A stretch of DNA of 13,359 nt from Oscillospiraceae bacterium. Lineage in GTDB: Bacteria > Bacillota > Clostridia > Oscillospirales > Oscillospiraceae. The notes below the pieces were generated by a model. The model did not search any database and was not told the DNA's origin. It saw nothing but the letters and a program-made list of their open reading frames with translations. Positions 6,009 through 13,359 of the stretch are shown here, piece after piece. The stretch covers positions 1-13,359 of the forward strand of contig JAITEC010000015.1 in assembly GCA_031282225.1 (NCBI GenBank), given 5' to 3'. Within the stretch, counting starts at the first letter, position 1; each line of letters starts with the position of its first letter. The translations under genes were made by a program, and so were the position numbers.

Positions 6009-9000
6009 TTATGCCCGGCGGCGGCGGCGGTGGCGCCTGATGAGAAGGGCTGCCATTGAAGAGGCTGACGCTGCAGCCAGGGCGAGATAGGCGTACGGGT
6101 CTCCGTCGCCGGTGCGCGGGGGCGTCTCTGAGGGCGGCGGTGGCGGGAAGTCGGTGCGGGGGATATCCTCGTCGGGGACGTCGATTGGCGTGTCGCCGGG
6201 GAGCTCGGGTGTACCGGGCTCTTCCGGCTCTTCCGGCATTTCCGGTTCTTCCGGCTCCGGGATTTTTTCGTCAGTGATGGACAGAGCGCCTTCGGTCCTG
6301 CCGTCGGGAAGTATAATGAACGTAAATTCGTCCGTATTGAGCATATAGCCCTCGGGCGCCTCGACCTCTCTGAATATGTACTGGCCGGGATCCGGTCTCA
6401 AAAATGTCACATAGCCCGAGGCATCCGTGGTGCCGCTGAAAATCTGCTTGCCGGTCTGTTCGCTGACGACGGCGATGACGGCGCCTTGCAGCGGTCCGCC
6501 GTCGTCAGCGTCGATTTTTCTTATCCTCATGTACGGCTTCTGGGGAGCGGGGACATTCGGCTGTATCGGCGGAGCGGGCGCGTTGTACAGCGTCAAATCG
6601 CCGCATATGGTTCCGTCGGCATCCGCAGTGAACGCGCGCAGCGTGCTGTCGAGCAAGTACCCGTCGGGGGCGCGCGTCTCGCGGAACGTGTACTCGCCCG
6701 GGAGGGCGCCTGTCCACCGGGCTATGCCGTCGGCGGCGGTCATGCCCTCGAACACTGCGGCGCCGGTCGTGTCGTATACGGTTATGCGGGCGCCTTGCAG
6801 CGGGGCGCCGGCGAGATCGCGCTTGATGAAATCTACGGTGATGAGATCGTTGGCTATGCCGTCGGCGCGCCCTTGTGACTCGCCGGACTCCTGGGCGGGC
6901 GTCATGTGATTTTCGGCACGGGAGTTGATTTTGACCTCTATCTCGGAGACTTTGCCAGAGCTGCGGGCCAATGTGAGAGATCTTGAGAATGTAACCTCGG
7001 CATCAGCGCGCAACCGCGCGCTGTCATAATACGTCTCGCCGTCCGCGTCGGCGCTCGCGGCTGTGGGCGGAGGAGGAGCGGGGCCGGTTATTACGCCCTC
7101 GGCACTGAAACGGAGCGCGCCGTTTTTGTCCAGTGCCACGAAATAGGCGGCGCCGTCCGCGACAGACAGCGTGAGGGCACCGCCCGGGTCAACCGTGTAT
7201 ACATCCGATATCGCGGCGGGGCCGCCGTCTGCGTACGCGCCTGTCACAGCGCCTGCATCGGTGTAAACGCGCGCGTAAGAGTTGTCGTGCGGCAGGGCGA
7301 CCGATACGCGCGTGGACGAGCCCTCGGACGATATGGCAAACTCCCTGTTGCGCTGCGAGAGTGTCGTCGTGACGCGCCCGGATCCCTGCGTCTCGTAGCT
7401 CACCGCCATGCCGTCGGGTTGAATGCCCTCCGGAACGCGGCAGGCGATGCCGGCTGTTGAGATTGAGAAACCCCCGGCATCGATATTGAACTGTATCGGC
7501 TCGCCGGTTATCGGCTCGCCTTCGGCATCTGCCCCGAGTGTGGGTACGTACTCGTATTCATATATGCCCTCGGACAGCAGGGCGTCCATATCAACGGACT
7601 CTTCTATATTCTGCGCGGAGCCGGGGTATGTGAGCACGGCAGTCCTCGCTGCGGAACCCGAGTCATACGCGATGTTTATCCGTATGCCGTCGGCGGTCGT
7701 CATAACGGTTGAGGGCGGCCTGTACGGCGCGACTATACTCACGCTGCAAGCGGTGAACGCAACTGTAGGCGAGTATGTGAACTTGGAGGAACCATCCTCG
7801 AGCAGTTCGCGCGACAAAGGCCCGGCGATACCTCCGATATCCGACTCAAATTGGCATCCCTCCTCTGTGGGCGGGGCGAATACAGCCGTATATCCGTCTG
7901 AATACGCGCTGACGGTCACGGCGGCACCGTTGTCGAACACCACGTGCGCGCCCTCCTGCCCCAGCACTTTTATCACTGTAACGGTTTTGTCCAAGTACTC
8001 GGTCTGCGAGACGAGCGCCGCCCCGCTGGCCTCCAGCGTGCGCGCGGGGATCTGGTACAGTGTCTCGACGGTCAGCGTCGCCTCGAACAACCCCGTCTGG
8101 TTGATTTCGCCGCTGATGCCGTCGTGCCGATATGAGAACTTCAGCCCGTCGGAGAACGCGGACTCGTCGCACCTGAAGAGGTGGCGGGTACCGCTCTTGG
8201 CATAGCCGTCTTGCGTCGAGAGCTCCACGGCATAGTAATCGTGCCCAAACGGGAGCTTGAGCGTTGTTAGTGCCCGCCCGTCACCGCCGATCTCAACTAT
8301 GCCAATGAGCGAGAGAGGCTGTGCTATATCGGTCGTGGCGTACGCGGAGACGGTGCCTGAGCCGGCCGTTACGGTGTTTTTGTTGTATATGCCGAATGTG
8401 GCGCCGGAGCGGTATTCATAACCGTCTAAGGCCTCGTTTTGGAACATCTTTGCAATATCTATGGTGACGTTTAGCGCCTCGTTGTCCACGGATGCCCCGG
8501 ACCACACGAGGGGCACGTATTGGTTGGCGTACTCCAGATCCACCCTGTAACTCTCGCCGGACACGACATAGCCCTTGCCCGCCGAGACCTCGCGCACGTA
8601 ATACGTGCCGAGGGGCAGGAGCCCGGAGTACGCCACGCCGTCGGCGTCCGTCGGGTCGAGCCGCTGCACGAGCGTACCCGACTTGTACACGAGCGTCGCC
8701 CCGGTAGCGACCACGGACAGCATGCCCCGGTACGCGCCGAGCTGTTCGTCGTATATGACATCGGAGCGGCTGGTGTGTCCGGTGTAAAATTCCGTCGTGA
8801 ATCCCAATGAGCCGGGCGTAGAATTAGACACGATTTCAATGGTATACTTGCCTTCAAGTTGGTCGTAAGCAGCCTTGATATAGCATCCGCCGCCCATGTC
8901 GGATGTCTGCGCGAGATTGTCAGCGTCGAGCTTGTCGGCGTACGACACGGGTGTGACGCCGTATTTTATAACGGGCATCTTTGGGATGCCGTGGGGTACG

Positions 9001-12000
9001 GTTACGGTAGTCTTAGTATAACCTCCGAGATATATTATGGACAGTTCCGAGCCGTCCTCCAGTTCATACCACGCCTGGCGCTCCGGTTGGGAGACCGTCA
9101 TCGTGAGCGTCTTGCCGTCCTCGCTCAATACAGGGCGCACTCCGACGCCGTCGGACAGCTCGTGGGCGTTGCCTGAAGGGTTGTACACGCTGGCAAGGGC
9201 GCTGCCGACGGCGTGGTCGGCCAGGTTAGTAAAGACAAATTCGCCCCATGTGACCGTAAAGCCGCCGGAAGACGCGTTTGACTCGTTGAGATCGAACCTG
9301 TAGGTCTCCGTCCTGCGCAAGTATGAGCGCATATAGCCGTCACAGTAAGCCCATCGCAGGCCGTCGGATACTTCGGGGCTTCCGATAACGCGGGTCAGCA
9401 TGGCAAATCTAGCGCCGGTGGCGTCGTCCGCCGCGATATACCCGAATTCAAAATTCTCAGGCGTAACCGAAAAGCCCTCCGGGGGCGCAATGTCAAATGC
9501 GAGGCGCCACTGTTTCCCGGATTCGACCCGCACGATGCTTTGGGGAGAGATCCACTCGCCGGTGCCCGAGCCCTCGTGGAGGACGTACCACAGCTCGCCG
9601 TCGTCGGTGGACAGCGAGTATACCTCTCCGTCGAAGACTGCGCCACCGTCGCCGTCTTCCCGTCTCACGGATATAATGGAGGGCTCTATGCCCGCGTATT
9701 CCTCAGGCGGCTCTGGGACGGCGCCGGGGTCGCCCGAGGGGGCGATGTCGCCGTAATATATTATTTGGACAGGCTCGAGCGTTTCCCCATTCTCGTCAAT
9801 ATACTCGTCGGATACGCCGAGGATATCTATAGAACTGCTGTCAGGTGCCGTTATGGCGCCCGGGGCGCCTATTTTATAGTCCTCGCCTAAATGCGACACC
9901 GTCGGGGGCAGCGGCGGTATGGCGGAGACGTAATCCGAGCCCTCAGTGCGGCGCGTCATCTCCACATACGAGTAATTCCAGCCACCCGCGGCGTACTCAA
10001 GCCCCAGCGAGATGTCGTACTTGGATGTCAGCGTGACGCCGTCCGCATCCGAGGGGACCGCGATATCGTATGAGAGCTTGTACTCCACGCCTTTTTGCGG
10101 GGACGTGAGCAGCCTGGCGGATATGGTGTCGTCCTCCGACGGGTCGCGCCCTGTCACTATATACGCCTGCGTACCGCCCGGCAAGAGCGCGTACTTCGTA
10201 GAGTCCGCGTCGGGCCACAGCGCGTGTGGGAACGAGATGAGCTCTGGCGTCACGCGCTCTCCGTCCCTGTCGTACAGCCGGGGTTCGTCGTAGCCGTCCC
10301 GCAGCTTTGTGTCCTGCGCCGATACAATCTCAAACACGGCGCCCTCCAAGGGCTGCATCTCGTATACCGGCGTGTAGACAGGCCCGAATTCGCTGTCCGT
10401 GACATTAAATCCCGCGAGTTTTTCGCCTACCTTCCTCACCTCGATTTTGCCCTTTACGGGGTTGTTGGCCATGTCCACGGTCTGCACCACGATTTGGCCC
10501 TTGTTCTGCTCCGACACCTCGAACTGGTAGTAGTTATATATGATGCCGTCGTCCTTTGTGTAGTCCACCCTGTCGCCCGACGGCGTGAAAATCGCCACCG
10601 TATCGCCGTAGGTCATGCTGCCTTCGGCCGGAACGCCATTGCCGGTCGAGTAGTCGCCGATATAGTACCCATACGGCGCCGTTATCTCCTCTAGGCGCCA
10701 CAGGCCGTATTCGAGCGGGTAATTGAGTTTTATGCGTCCTGCGATGTCGGTATAGAAGACGTACTGGTACCCGTCGTCTATGCCGGAGCCGTTTGTTATG
10801 CACTCGCCGGAACTGGCGTTGCTAACGGGTCCGTATACGCCGGTAGCGGGATCGGTGTGGTTGTATCCCAGGTAGCGCACGCGGAACGCGGCGCCGCCGT
10901 ATGGCACGGTCTTGCCCGTCTCGCTGTTCTTTTTCACCACGAGGATCTCGTTTTCAATGACCTCGTCGTTGACCTCTTGCGAAGGCGGGCGGCCGTTCGT
11001 GTTCACTCCGTTTTCGTTGATCTCAAAATATACCGTCTCGAGCACATAGCCCTCGTTTGCCGGGCAGCGCTGTTCCTCCAGCTTGTAGTATCCGTAAGGT
11101 AGGCCGTACAGGTACAGCTGTCCGTCGTTGCTTGTCCTGAGCGGATTTTTGGCGTCGGCCGGCGTGCCGGACGCGTTGACCGTGACGCGGTAACTGTTTC
11201 CCCAAGCGGAATAGGCGGGGTCGGAAGGTCCTATGGGTATTACGTTTACGTAAGGATGGTTCTCGGAACCTCCGAAAGAAAAGCGGTTCCCATCCGTGCC
11301 GGCGTCTACGAGCCGCAAGGTCCACTCGCTGTTGGGCATGTACTTCTTCAGCCCGCCCGTCACCGTCCACGGGTCGAGGTCCTCGTCATACGTCTTTACG
11401 AGCTGGAAGCTGCCCTTTTTGACTGTGTTTACAAAAACGGGCGCGGCTGCGAGGCTGTTTGTGTGCACTGCGGCCTGCGGCCCGCTCTTGGGCGACTCGG
11501 ACGGGCGGCTCGTGTACATATATGTCCAGTCACTGAATATCACGTTGCCTTCTTCGTCCGTACTGACGCTCCTCGAGGCCTCGATTATGTATTCAAGCGT
11601 GTATTGGCGTTCGCCGCCTCCGGGCGGGGGCTCCGGGAGATAGCCCTCGGGCGGGATTTCATTCACGGTTATCGCGGCGCGGAAAGTCCACATGTAATAG
11701 CTGGCGAACGGGCCGTACGGGGTATCCGTTGACTGCATGCTCGTGGCCTCCGCTTGGGATACATCGTTCCAGGGCGCGAACGTGTACTGGGCATACATCC
11801 CGTCGTGCGGCGCGTAGGGCGTGCCGTTTGTCTCGCCGGAAGATGTCTTTACCTTTACGGAAAACCCGGCGGAGAGCGTCGCGTTGCCCCGGGGCGTGTG
11901 GATGCTGCCGTCGAAGCCGGGCTCCGCGTCGTCTTTCTCGCCCTGCATCAAAAACGAGGGAAATTCCGGCTTTGGCGGCTCATCGACTATCAAGGGGGGG

Positions 12001-13139
12001 TCGATGTCTTGCGGCGGGTCTTCCTCTTGCGGCGGGTCGTCTATTATAGCGTCATAATTTGACTTGAACGCGGCGTACAGTTCGCTCCATTTTTTCTCGC
12101 TCGTCGGCTCGAACTGTATTCGCCGCTGTACCTTGCCCTCGTTGTACGCCTGGAACCACTTGATGTCGCCCGTCACTATGAGGCTGTCCTCGGCGGCGCG
12201 CGCGATCCTCACGAGCAGCGGCCCGCCTTTCTCGGTGAACGCGAACGGGTTGAAAGAGAAGCGCAGCGTGCCGCTCCCCAGGCCGCTAACGCTCCACAGC
12301 GCTTTGTTGGAGCCCTCGTCGACCTTGAACGGTTTGCCGTCCATCGCCATGCTATAGAGGACGTTTTGCTCGAACTCATCGTCGCCGTACGATGTGAACT
12401 CGTCTACCTTGCCGTACATGGCGCGCATTTTAATATAGTTGCCGATATACGCGTTGACGGCCAGGTCGCTCGTCACGCCGGCAATTTTGGCCTCGCACGC
12501 GGATTTGGTATCTACCAAGACGGCCTTCTCCACGGCCTCGCGCGCGGTGGGGTAGAAGTTGTCAGGTGTGAAAGCGGCATCCCCCCGCAGGTGTTCCCGT
12601 ATGTATGAGAGAAGCTGCCTGTACGCGTACGCCACTCCGGGTTTTCCCATGCCCGCGAGCGAATTGTACGTATAGTCGTCGTCTTTGAAATCCAGGTTTG
12701 GCCGCATGCCCATACAGAATTCCCAGATTAGAAATTGCGTCGCCACAAACGCCGATTCATACAGCGCCGGGTTGCCTACGTCCAGCGGTTTGCCTAAAAA
12801 TGTGGCTCTCTTGTAGCTGAATCCGTAACCGATGGACAGCTTCAGGCTCTCCTCGATGCGCGCTATCAAGGCGTCGCTCACGGGATACACCTCGCCGTTG
12901 AGCAGCCCCGGATCCACGCAGTAGGCGCTGTCGCCGTTCATGAGGTACGCCGTCACGTTCGCGCCGCGCCTGATGGTGCTGCCGCCGTAAGCTGTGAACG
13001 AGGCGTAGCCGGAAAACGTGCTGTCATTCGTCGGCTTGGAGGCACCGGCCGGCGGTGCCAGCCCCGATAACGCCGCCGTTACCATCGACATTGCCAAAAT
13101 TGACGCCGCCCATCTTCTGAATAATCTTCGTGCCGCCAT
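6009..13139 (-). CDS. Giant wall-anchored thioester adhesin with SpaA/Cna-B-like repeats
   Basis: This 2376-residue secreted protein is predicted to bind host or neighbouring-cell surfaces covalently. A signal peptide (R-R-L-F-R-R-W, hydrophobic core about 11-28, cleavage near A33) leads to a thioester domain (about 41-330) with Cys74 in A-Y-C-V-D and Gln135 in A-T-Q-F-L-I-W, the pair that forms the internal thioester of Gram-positive TED adhesins. A Pro-rich hinge (368-395) and a beta-rich region follow. SpaA/Cna-B-like domains then appear at about 576-730 (K582, E689, N730), 731-880 (K736, E818, N879), 890-1030, 1440-1555 (E1517, N1553), 1556-1650 (K1564, E1639), 2099-2188 (K2106, E2154, N2186) and 2203-2293 (K2208, E2258, D2290). 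A Pro/Glu stalk precedes the sorting signal P-P-R-T-G (2340-2344), a membrane helix and R-R-H-R-R-R-R-R-A. The start is set by AGGAGG 9 nt before the ATG. Residues 1030-1440 and 1700-2080 fit no family I can name. No sortase is nearby. Confidence 0.93.
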   Translation of the reverse strand: MAARRLFRRWAASILAMSMVTAALSGLAPPAGASKPTNDSTFSGYASFTAYGGSTIRRGANVTAYLMNGDSAYCVDPGLLNGEVYPVSDALIARIEESLKLSIGYGFSYKRATFLGKPLDVGNPALYESAFVATQFLIWEFCMGMRPNLDFKDDDYTYNSLAGMGKPGVAYAYRQLLSYIREHLRGDAAFTPDNFYPTAREAVEKAVLVDTKSACEAKIAGVTSDLAVNAYIGNYIKMRAMYGKVDEFTSYGDDEFEQNVLYSMAMDGKPFKVDEGSNKALWSVSGLGSGTLRFSFNPFAFTEKGGPLLVRIARAAEDSLIVTGDIKWFQAYNEGKVQRRIQFEPTSEKKWSELYAAFKSNYDAIIDDPPQEEDPPQDIDPPLIVDEPPKPEFPSFLMQGEKDDAEPGFDGSIHTPRGNATLSAGFSVKVKTSSGETNGTPYAPHDGMYAQYTFAPWNDVSQAEATSMQSTDTPYGPFASYYMWTFRAAITVNEIPPEGYLPEPPPGGGERQYTLEYIIEASRSVSTDEEGNVIFSDWTYMYTSRPSESPKSGPQAAVHTNSLAAAPVFVNTVKKGSFQLVKTYDEDLDPWTVTGGLKKYMPNSEWTLRLVDAGTDGNRFSFGGSENHPYVNVIPIGPSDPAYSAWGNSYRVTVNASGTPADAKNPLRTSNDGQLYLYGLPYGYYKLEEQRCPANEGYVLETVYFEINENGVNTNGRPPSQEVNDEVIENEILVVKKNSETGKTVPYGGAAFRVRYLGYNHTDPATGVYGPVSNASSGECITNGSGIDDGYQYVFYTDIAGRIKLNYPLEYGLWRLEEITAPYGYYIGDYSTGNGVPAEGSMTYGDTVAIFTPSGDRVDYTKDDGIIYNYYQFEVSEQNKGQIVVQTVDMANNPVKGKIEVRKVGEKLAGFNVTDSEFGPVYTPVYEMQPLEGAVFEIVSAQDTKLRDGYDEPRLYDRDGERVTPELISFPHALWPDADSTKYALLPGGTQAYIVTGRDPSEDDTISARLLTSPQKGVEYKLSYDIAVPSDADGVTLTSKYDISLGLEYAAGGWNYSYVEMTRRTEGSDYVSAIPPLPPTVSHLGEDYKIGAPGAITAPDSSSIDILGVSDEYIDENGETLEPVQIIYYGDIAPSGDPGAVPEPPEEYAGIEPSIISVRREDGDGGAVFDGEVYSLSTDDGELWYVLHEGSGTGEWISPQSIVRVESGKQWRLAFDIAPPEGFSVTPENFEFGYIAADDATGARFAMLTRVIGSPEVSDGLRWAYCDGYMRSYLRRTETYRFDLNESNASSGGFTVTWGEFVFTNLADHAVGSALASVYNPSGNAHELSDGVGVRPVLSEDGKTLTMTVSQPERQAWYELEDGSELSIIYLGGYTKTTVTVPHGIPKMPVIKYGVTPVSYADKLDADNLAQTSDMGGGCYIKAAYDQLEGKYTIEIVSNSTPGSLGFTTEFYTGHTSRSDVIYDEQLGAYRGMLSVVATGATLVYKSGTLVQRLDPTDADGVAYSGLLPLGTYYVREVSAGKGYVVSGESYRVDLEYANQYVPLVWSGASVDNEALNVTIDIAKMFQNEALDGYEYRSGATFGIYNKNTVTAGSGTVSAYATTDIAQPLSLIGIVEIGGDGRALTTLKLPFGHDYYAVELSTQDGYAKSGTRHLFRCDESAFSDGLKFSYRHDGISGEINQTGLFEATLTVETLYQIPARTLEASGAALVSQTEYLDKTVTVIKVLGQEGAHVVFDNGAAVTVSAYSDGYTAVFAPPTEEGCQFESDIGGIAGPLSRELLEDGSSKFTYSPTVAFTACSVSIVAPYRPPSTVMTTADGIRINIAYDSGSAARTAVLTYPGSAQNIEESVDMDALLSEGIYEYEYVPTLGADAEGEPITGEPIQFNIDAGGFSISTAGIACRVPEGIQPDGMAVSYETQGSGRVTTTLSQRNREFAISSEGSSTRVSVALPHDNSYARVYTDAGAVTGAYADGGPAAISDVYTVDPGGALTLSVADGAAYFVALDKNGALRFSAEGVITGPAPPPPTAASADADGETYYDSARLRADAEVTFSRSLTLARSSGKVSEIEVKINSRAENHMTPAQESGESQGRADGIANDLITVDFIKRDLAGAPLQGARITVYDTTGAAVFEGMTAADGIARWTGALPGEYTFRETRAPDGYLLDSTLRAFTADADGTICGDLTLYNAPAPPIQPNVPAPQKPYMRIRKIDADDGGPLQGAVIAVVSEQTGKQIFSGTTDASGYVTFLRPDPGQYIFREVEAPEGYMLNTDEFTFIILPDGRTEGALSITDEKIPEPEEPEMPEEPEEPGTPELPGDTPIDVPDEDIPRTDFPPPPPSETPPRTGDGDPYAYLALAAASASSMAALLIRRHRRRRRA
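6012..6122 (-). other. Cell-wall sorting signal (PPRTG type)
   Basis: Residues 2340-2376 hold P-P-R-T-G, a hydrophobic segment (about 2349-2367) and an Arg-rich tail, the three-part layout read by sortases. The first residue is Pro rather than the Leu of LPXTG, so the partner sortase probably has relaxed or altered specificity. Cleavage would fall between T2343 and G2344. Confidence 0.85.
6123..6269 (-). repeat. Pro/Glu-rich wall-spanning stalk
   Basis: Residues 2291-2339 consist mostly of Glu-Pro steps (E-E-P-E-M-P-E-E-P) and end in a run of five prolines. At DNA level a 9-bp unit around CTTCCGG recurs imperfectly. Such stalks carry surface proteins through the peptidoglycan. The run is prone to length change by slippage. 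Confidence 0.8.
6261..6845 (-). other. Two terminal SpaA/Cna-B domains, Lys-Asn and Lys-Asp types
   Basis: Residues 2099-2293 form two clearly homologous domains, each with P-L-Q-G-A, then F-R-E-x-x-A-P-x-G-Y. The first has the classic isopeptide set K2106/E2154/N2186. The second has K2208/E2258 but D2290 where Asn is usual (S-I-T-D-E-K). A Lys-Asp bond is known from the FbaB CnaB2 domain, so the second may still be cross-linked. The assignment rests on motif position, not on a structure. Confidence 0.7.
12150..13019 (-). other. Thioester (TED) adhesion domain
   Basis: Residues about 41-330 carry Cys74 (codon 12918-12920) in Y-C-V-D and Gln135 in T-Q-F-L-I-W. In characterised Gram-positive TED proteins this Cys-Gln pair makes an internal thioester that reacts with amines on target proteins. 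The domain follows the signal peptide directly, so it would sit at the outer tip. The outer limit (about 330) is approximate. Confidence 0.85.
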
Positions 13140-13148
13140 GAATTTCGT

Positions 13149-13154
13149 CCTCCT
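13149..13154 (-). promoter_or_regulatory. Ribosome binding site of the thioester adhesin
   Basis: AGGAGG on the minus strand, 9 nt before the ATG at 13139. It supports this start, which also gives a complete signal peptide. Confidence 0.85.
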
Positions 13155-13242
13155 GTTCGTTATTATATAATCTTGATAAAAACAGTCCGAATACAGGCGC
13201 GCGATATTGCCCTAATTTGCGCGAACTTGTTTCATCCGGTAC

Positions 13243-13271
13243 ACGATACCATCATTTGAGCAATTTGTCAA
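13243..13271 (-). promoter_or_regulatory. Promoter of the thioester adhesin
   Basis: The minus strand carries a perfect -35 TTGACA (plus 13266-13271), a 17-bp spacer and -10 TATCGT (plus 13243-13248) with an extended-type TGG just before it. Start is expected near 13236, giving a leader of about 97 nt. A second, weaker set (TTGACT and TATAAT, 19-bp spacer) lies further upstream. Within the leader is a 10-bp palindrome ATTATATAAT (13162-13171). I could not recognise a riboswitch in the leader. Confidence 0.65.
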
Positions 13272-13315
13272 TAATTATAATTTTTGTGACAATTTTATAG
13301 TCAAATTCACTATAA
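13265..13315. promoter_or_regulatory. Two inverted repeats upstream of the adhesin promoter
   Basis: TTGTCA (13265-13270) and TGACAA (13287-13292) are inverted around 16 nt, and the first overlaps the -35 box. Just beyond, TTATAGT (13295-13301) and ACTATAA (13309-13315) form a 7-bp inverted repeat around 7 nt. Both are AT-rich and could be regulator sites or UP-element sequence. No regulator gene is visible. Confidence 0.35.
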
Positions 13316-13345
13316 TTTTTACAATATTATGCACATGTGGCTTGC

Positions 13346-13359
13346 AGATCGGAAGAGCG
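13346..13359. other. Illumina adapter remnant at the contig end
   Basis: The last 14 bases, AGATCGGAAGAGCG, are identical to the start of the TruSeq read-2 adapter. They follow AT-rich intergenic DNA directly and are not genomic. True sequence ends at about 13345. Confidence 0.95.

Noticed and set aside
5832..6059. 75-codon plus-strand ORF in the adhesin-pyrC gap
   Set aside because: It crosses the direct repeats and the perfect hairpin and overlaps the end of the adhesin gene. The translation has no family features.
7423..8205. 260-codon plus-strand ORF inside the adhesin gene
   Set aside because: It is antisense to a strongly supported coding region; long open antisense frames are common in GC-rich genes. 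No start signal or recognisable motif was seen.
13140..13240. Cyclic-di-GMP riboswitch in the adhesin leader
   Set aside because: Such switches often control clostridial adhesins, but the roughly 97-nt leader has no recognisable conserved core of the class I or II switch and no terminator.
1..13345. CRISPR array, tRNA or rRNA genes, transposase or phage genes
   Set aside because: No regularly spaced repeats, no tRNA- or rRNA-like stretches and no recombinase or phage proteins were recognised on either strand.

Overview
The window looks like the end of a contig from a fairly GC-rich anaerobic Gram-positive bacterium, probably a gut-type Clostridia member. That placement is inferred from three things: an oxygen-sensitive glycyl radical enzyme, strong AGGAGG-type ribosome binding sites, and a very large surface protein with a sortase-type C-terminus. 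No RNA gene, CRISPR array, transposase or phage gene was seen. The last 14 bases match an Illumina adapter, so the right edge is a sequencing or assembly artefact.

Left part, plus strand: the last 49 codons of an unrecognised protein (1-150) are followed by a perfect 20-bp hairpin (165-209). Next comes a DNA-deoxyinosine glycosylase of the uracil-DNA glycosylase superfamily (309-812). Its best promoter places the transcript start at or next to the ATG, suggesting a leaderless mRNA. A glycyl radical enzyme (931-3333) follows, starting at a TTG behind a strong Shine-Dalgarno. It has both catalytic signatures (Cys440 with Glu442, and Gly776), but its active-site loop is unlike the well-known GREs and no activating enzyme is in view.

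Middle, minus strand: an MBL-fold hydrolase (3442-4173) has its own extended -10 promoter, a symmetrical operator-like repeat over that promoter, and a 17-codon upstream ORF overlapping its start. A repeat-rich gap separates it from dihydroorotase pyrC (4478-5761), which has a good sigma-A promoter. No other pyrimidine gene is visible.

Right half, minus strand: one 2376-residue secreted surface protein (6009-13139) occupies more than half of the window. It has a signal peptide, an N-terminal thioester (Cys-Gln) adhesin domain, a string of SpaA/Cna-B-like domains with predicted isopeptide triads, a Pro/Glu stalk, and a PPRTG sorting signal with a membrane helix and an Arg-rich tail. Its promoter lies in an AT-rich stretch holding two inverted repeats. 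No sortase is in the window.

The genes do not form one pathway. They are independent units for DNA repair, anaerobic catabolism, pyrimidine synthesis and surface attachment. The two most unusual items are the GRE with an atypical active site and the giant thioester adhesin.
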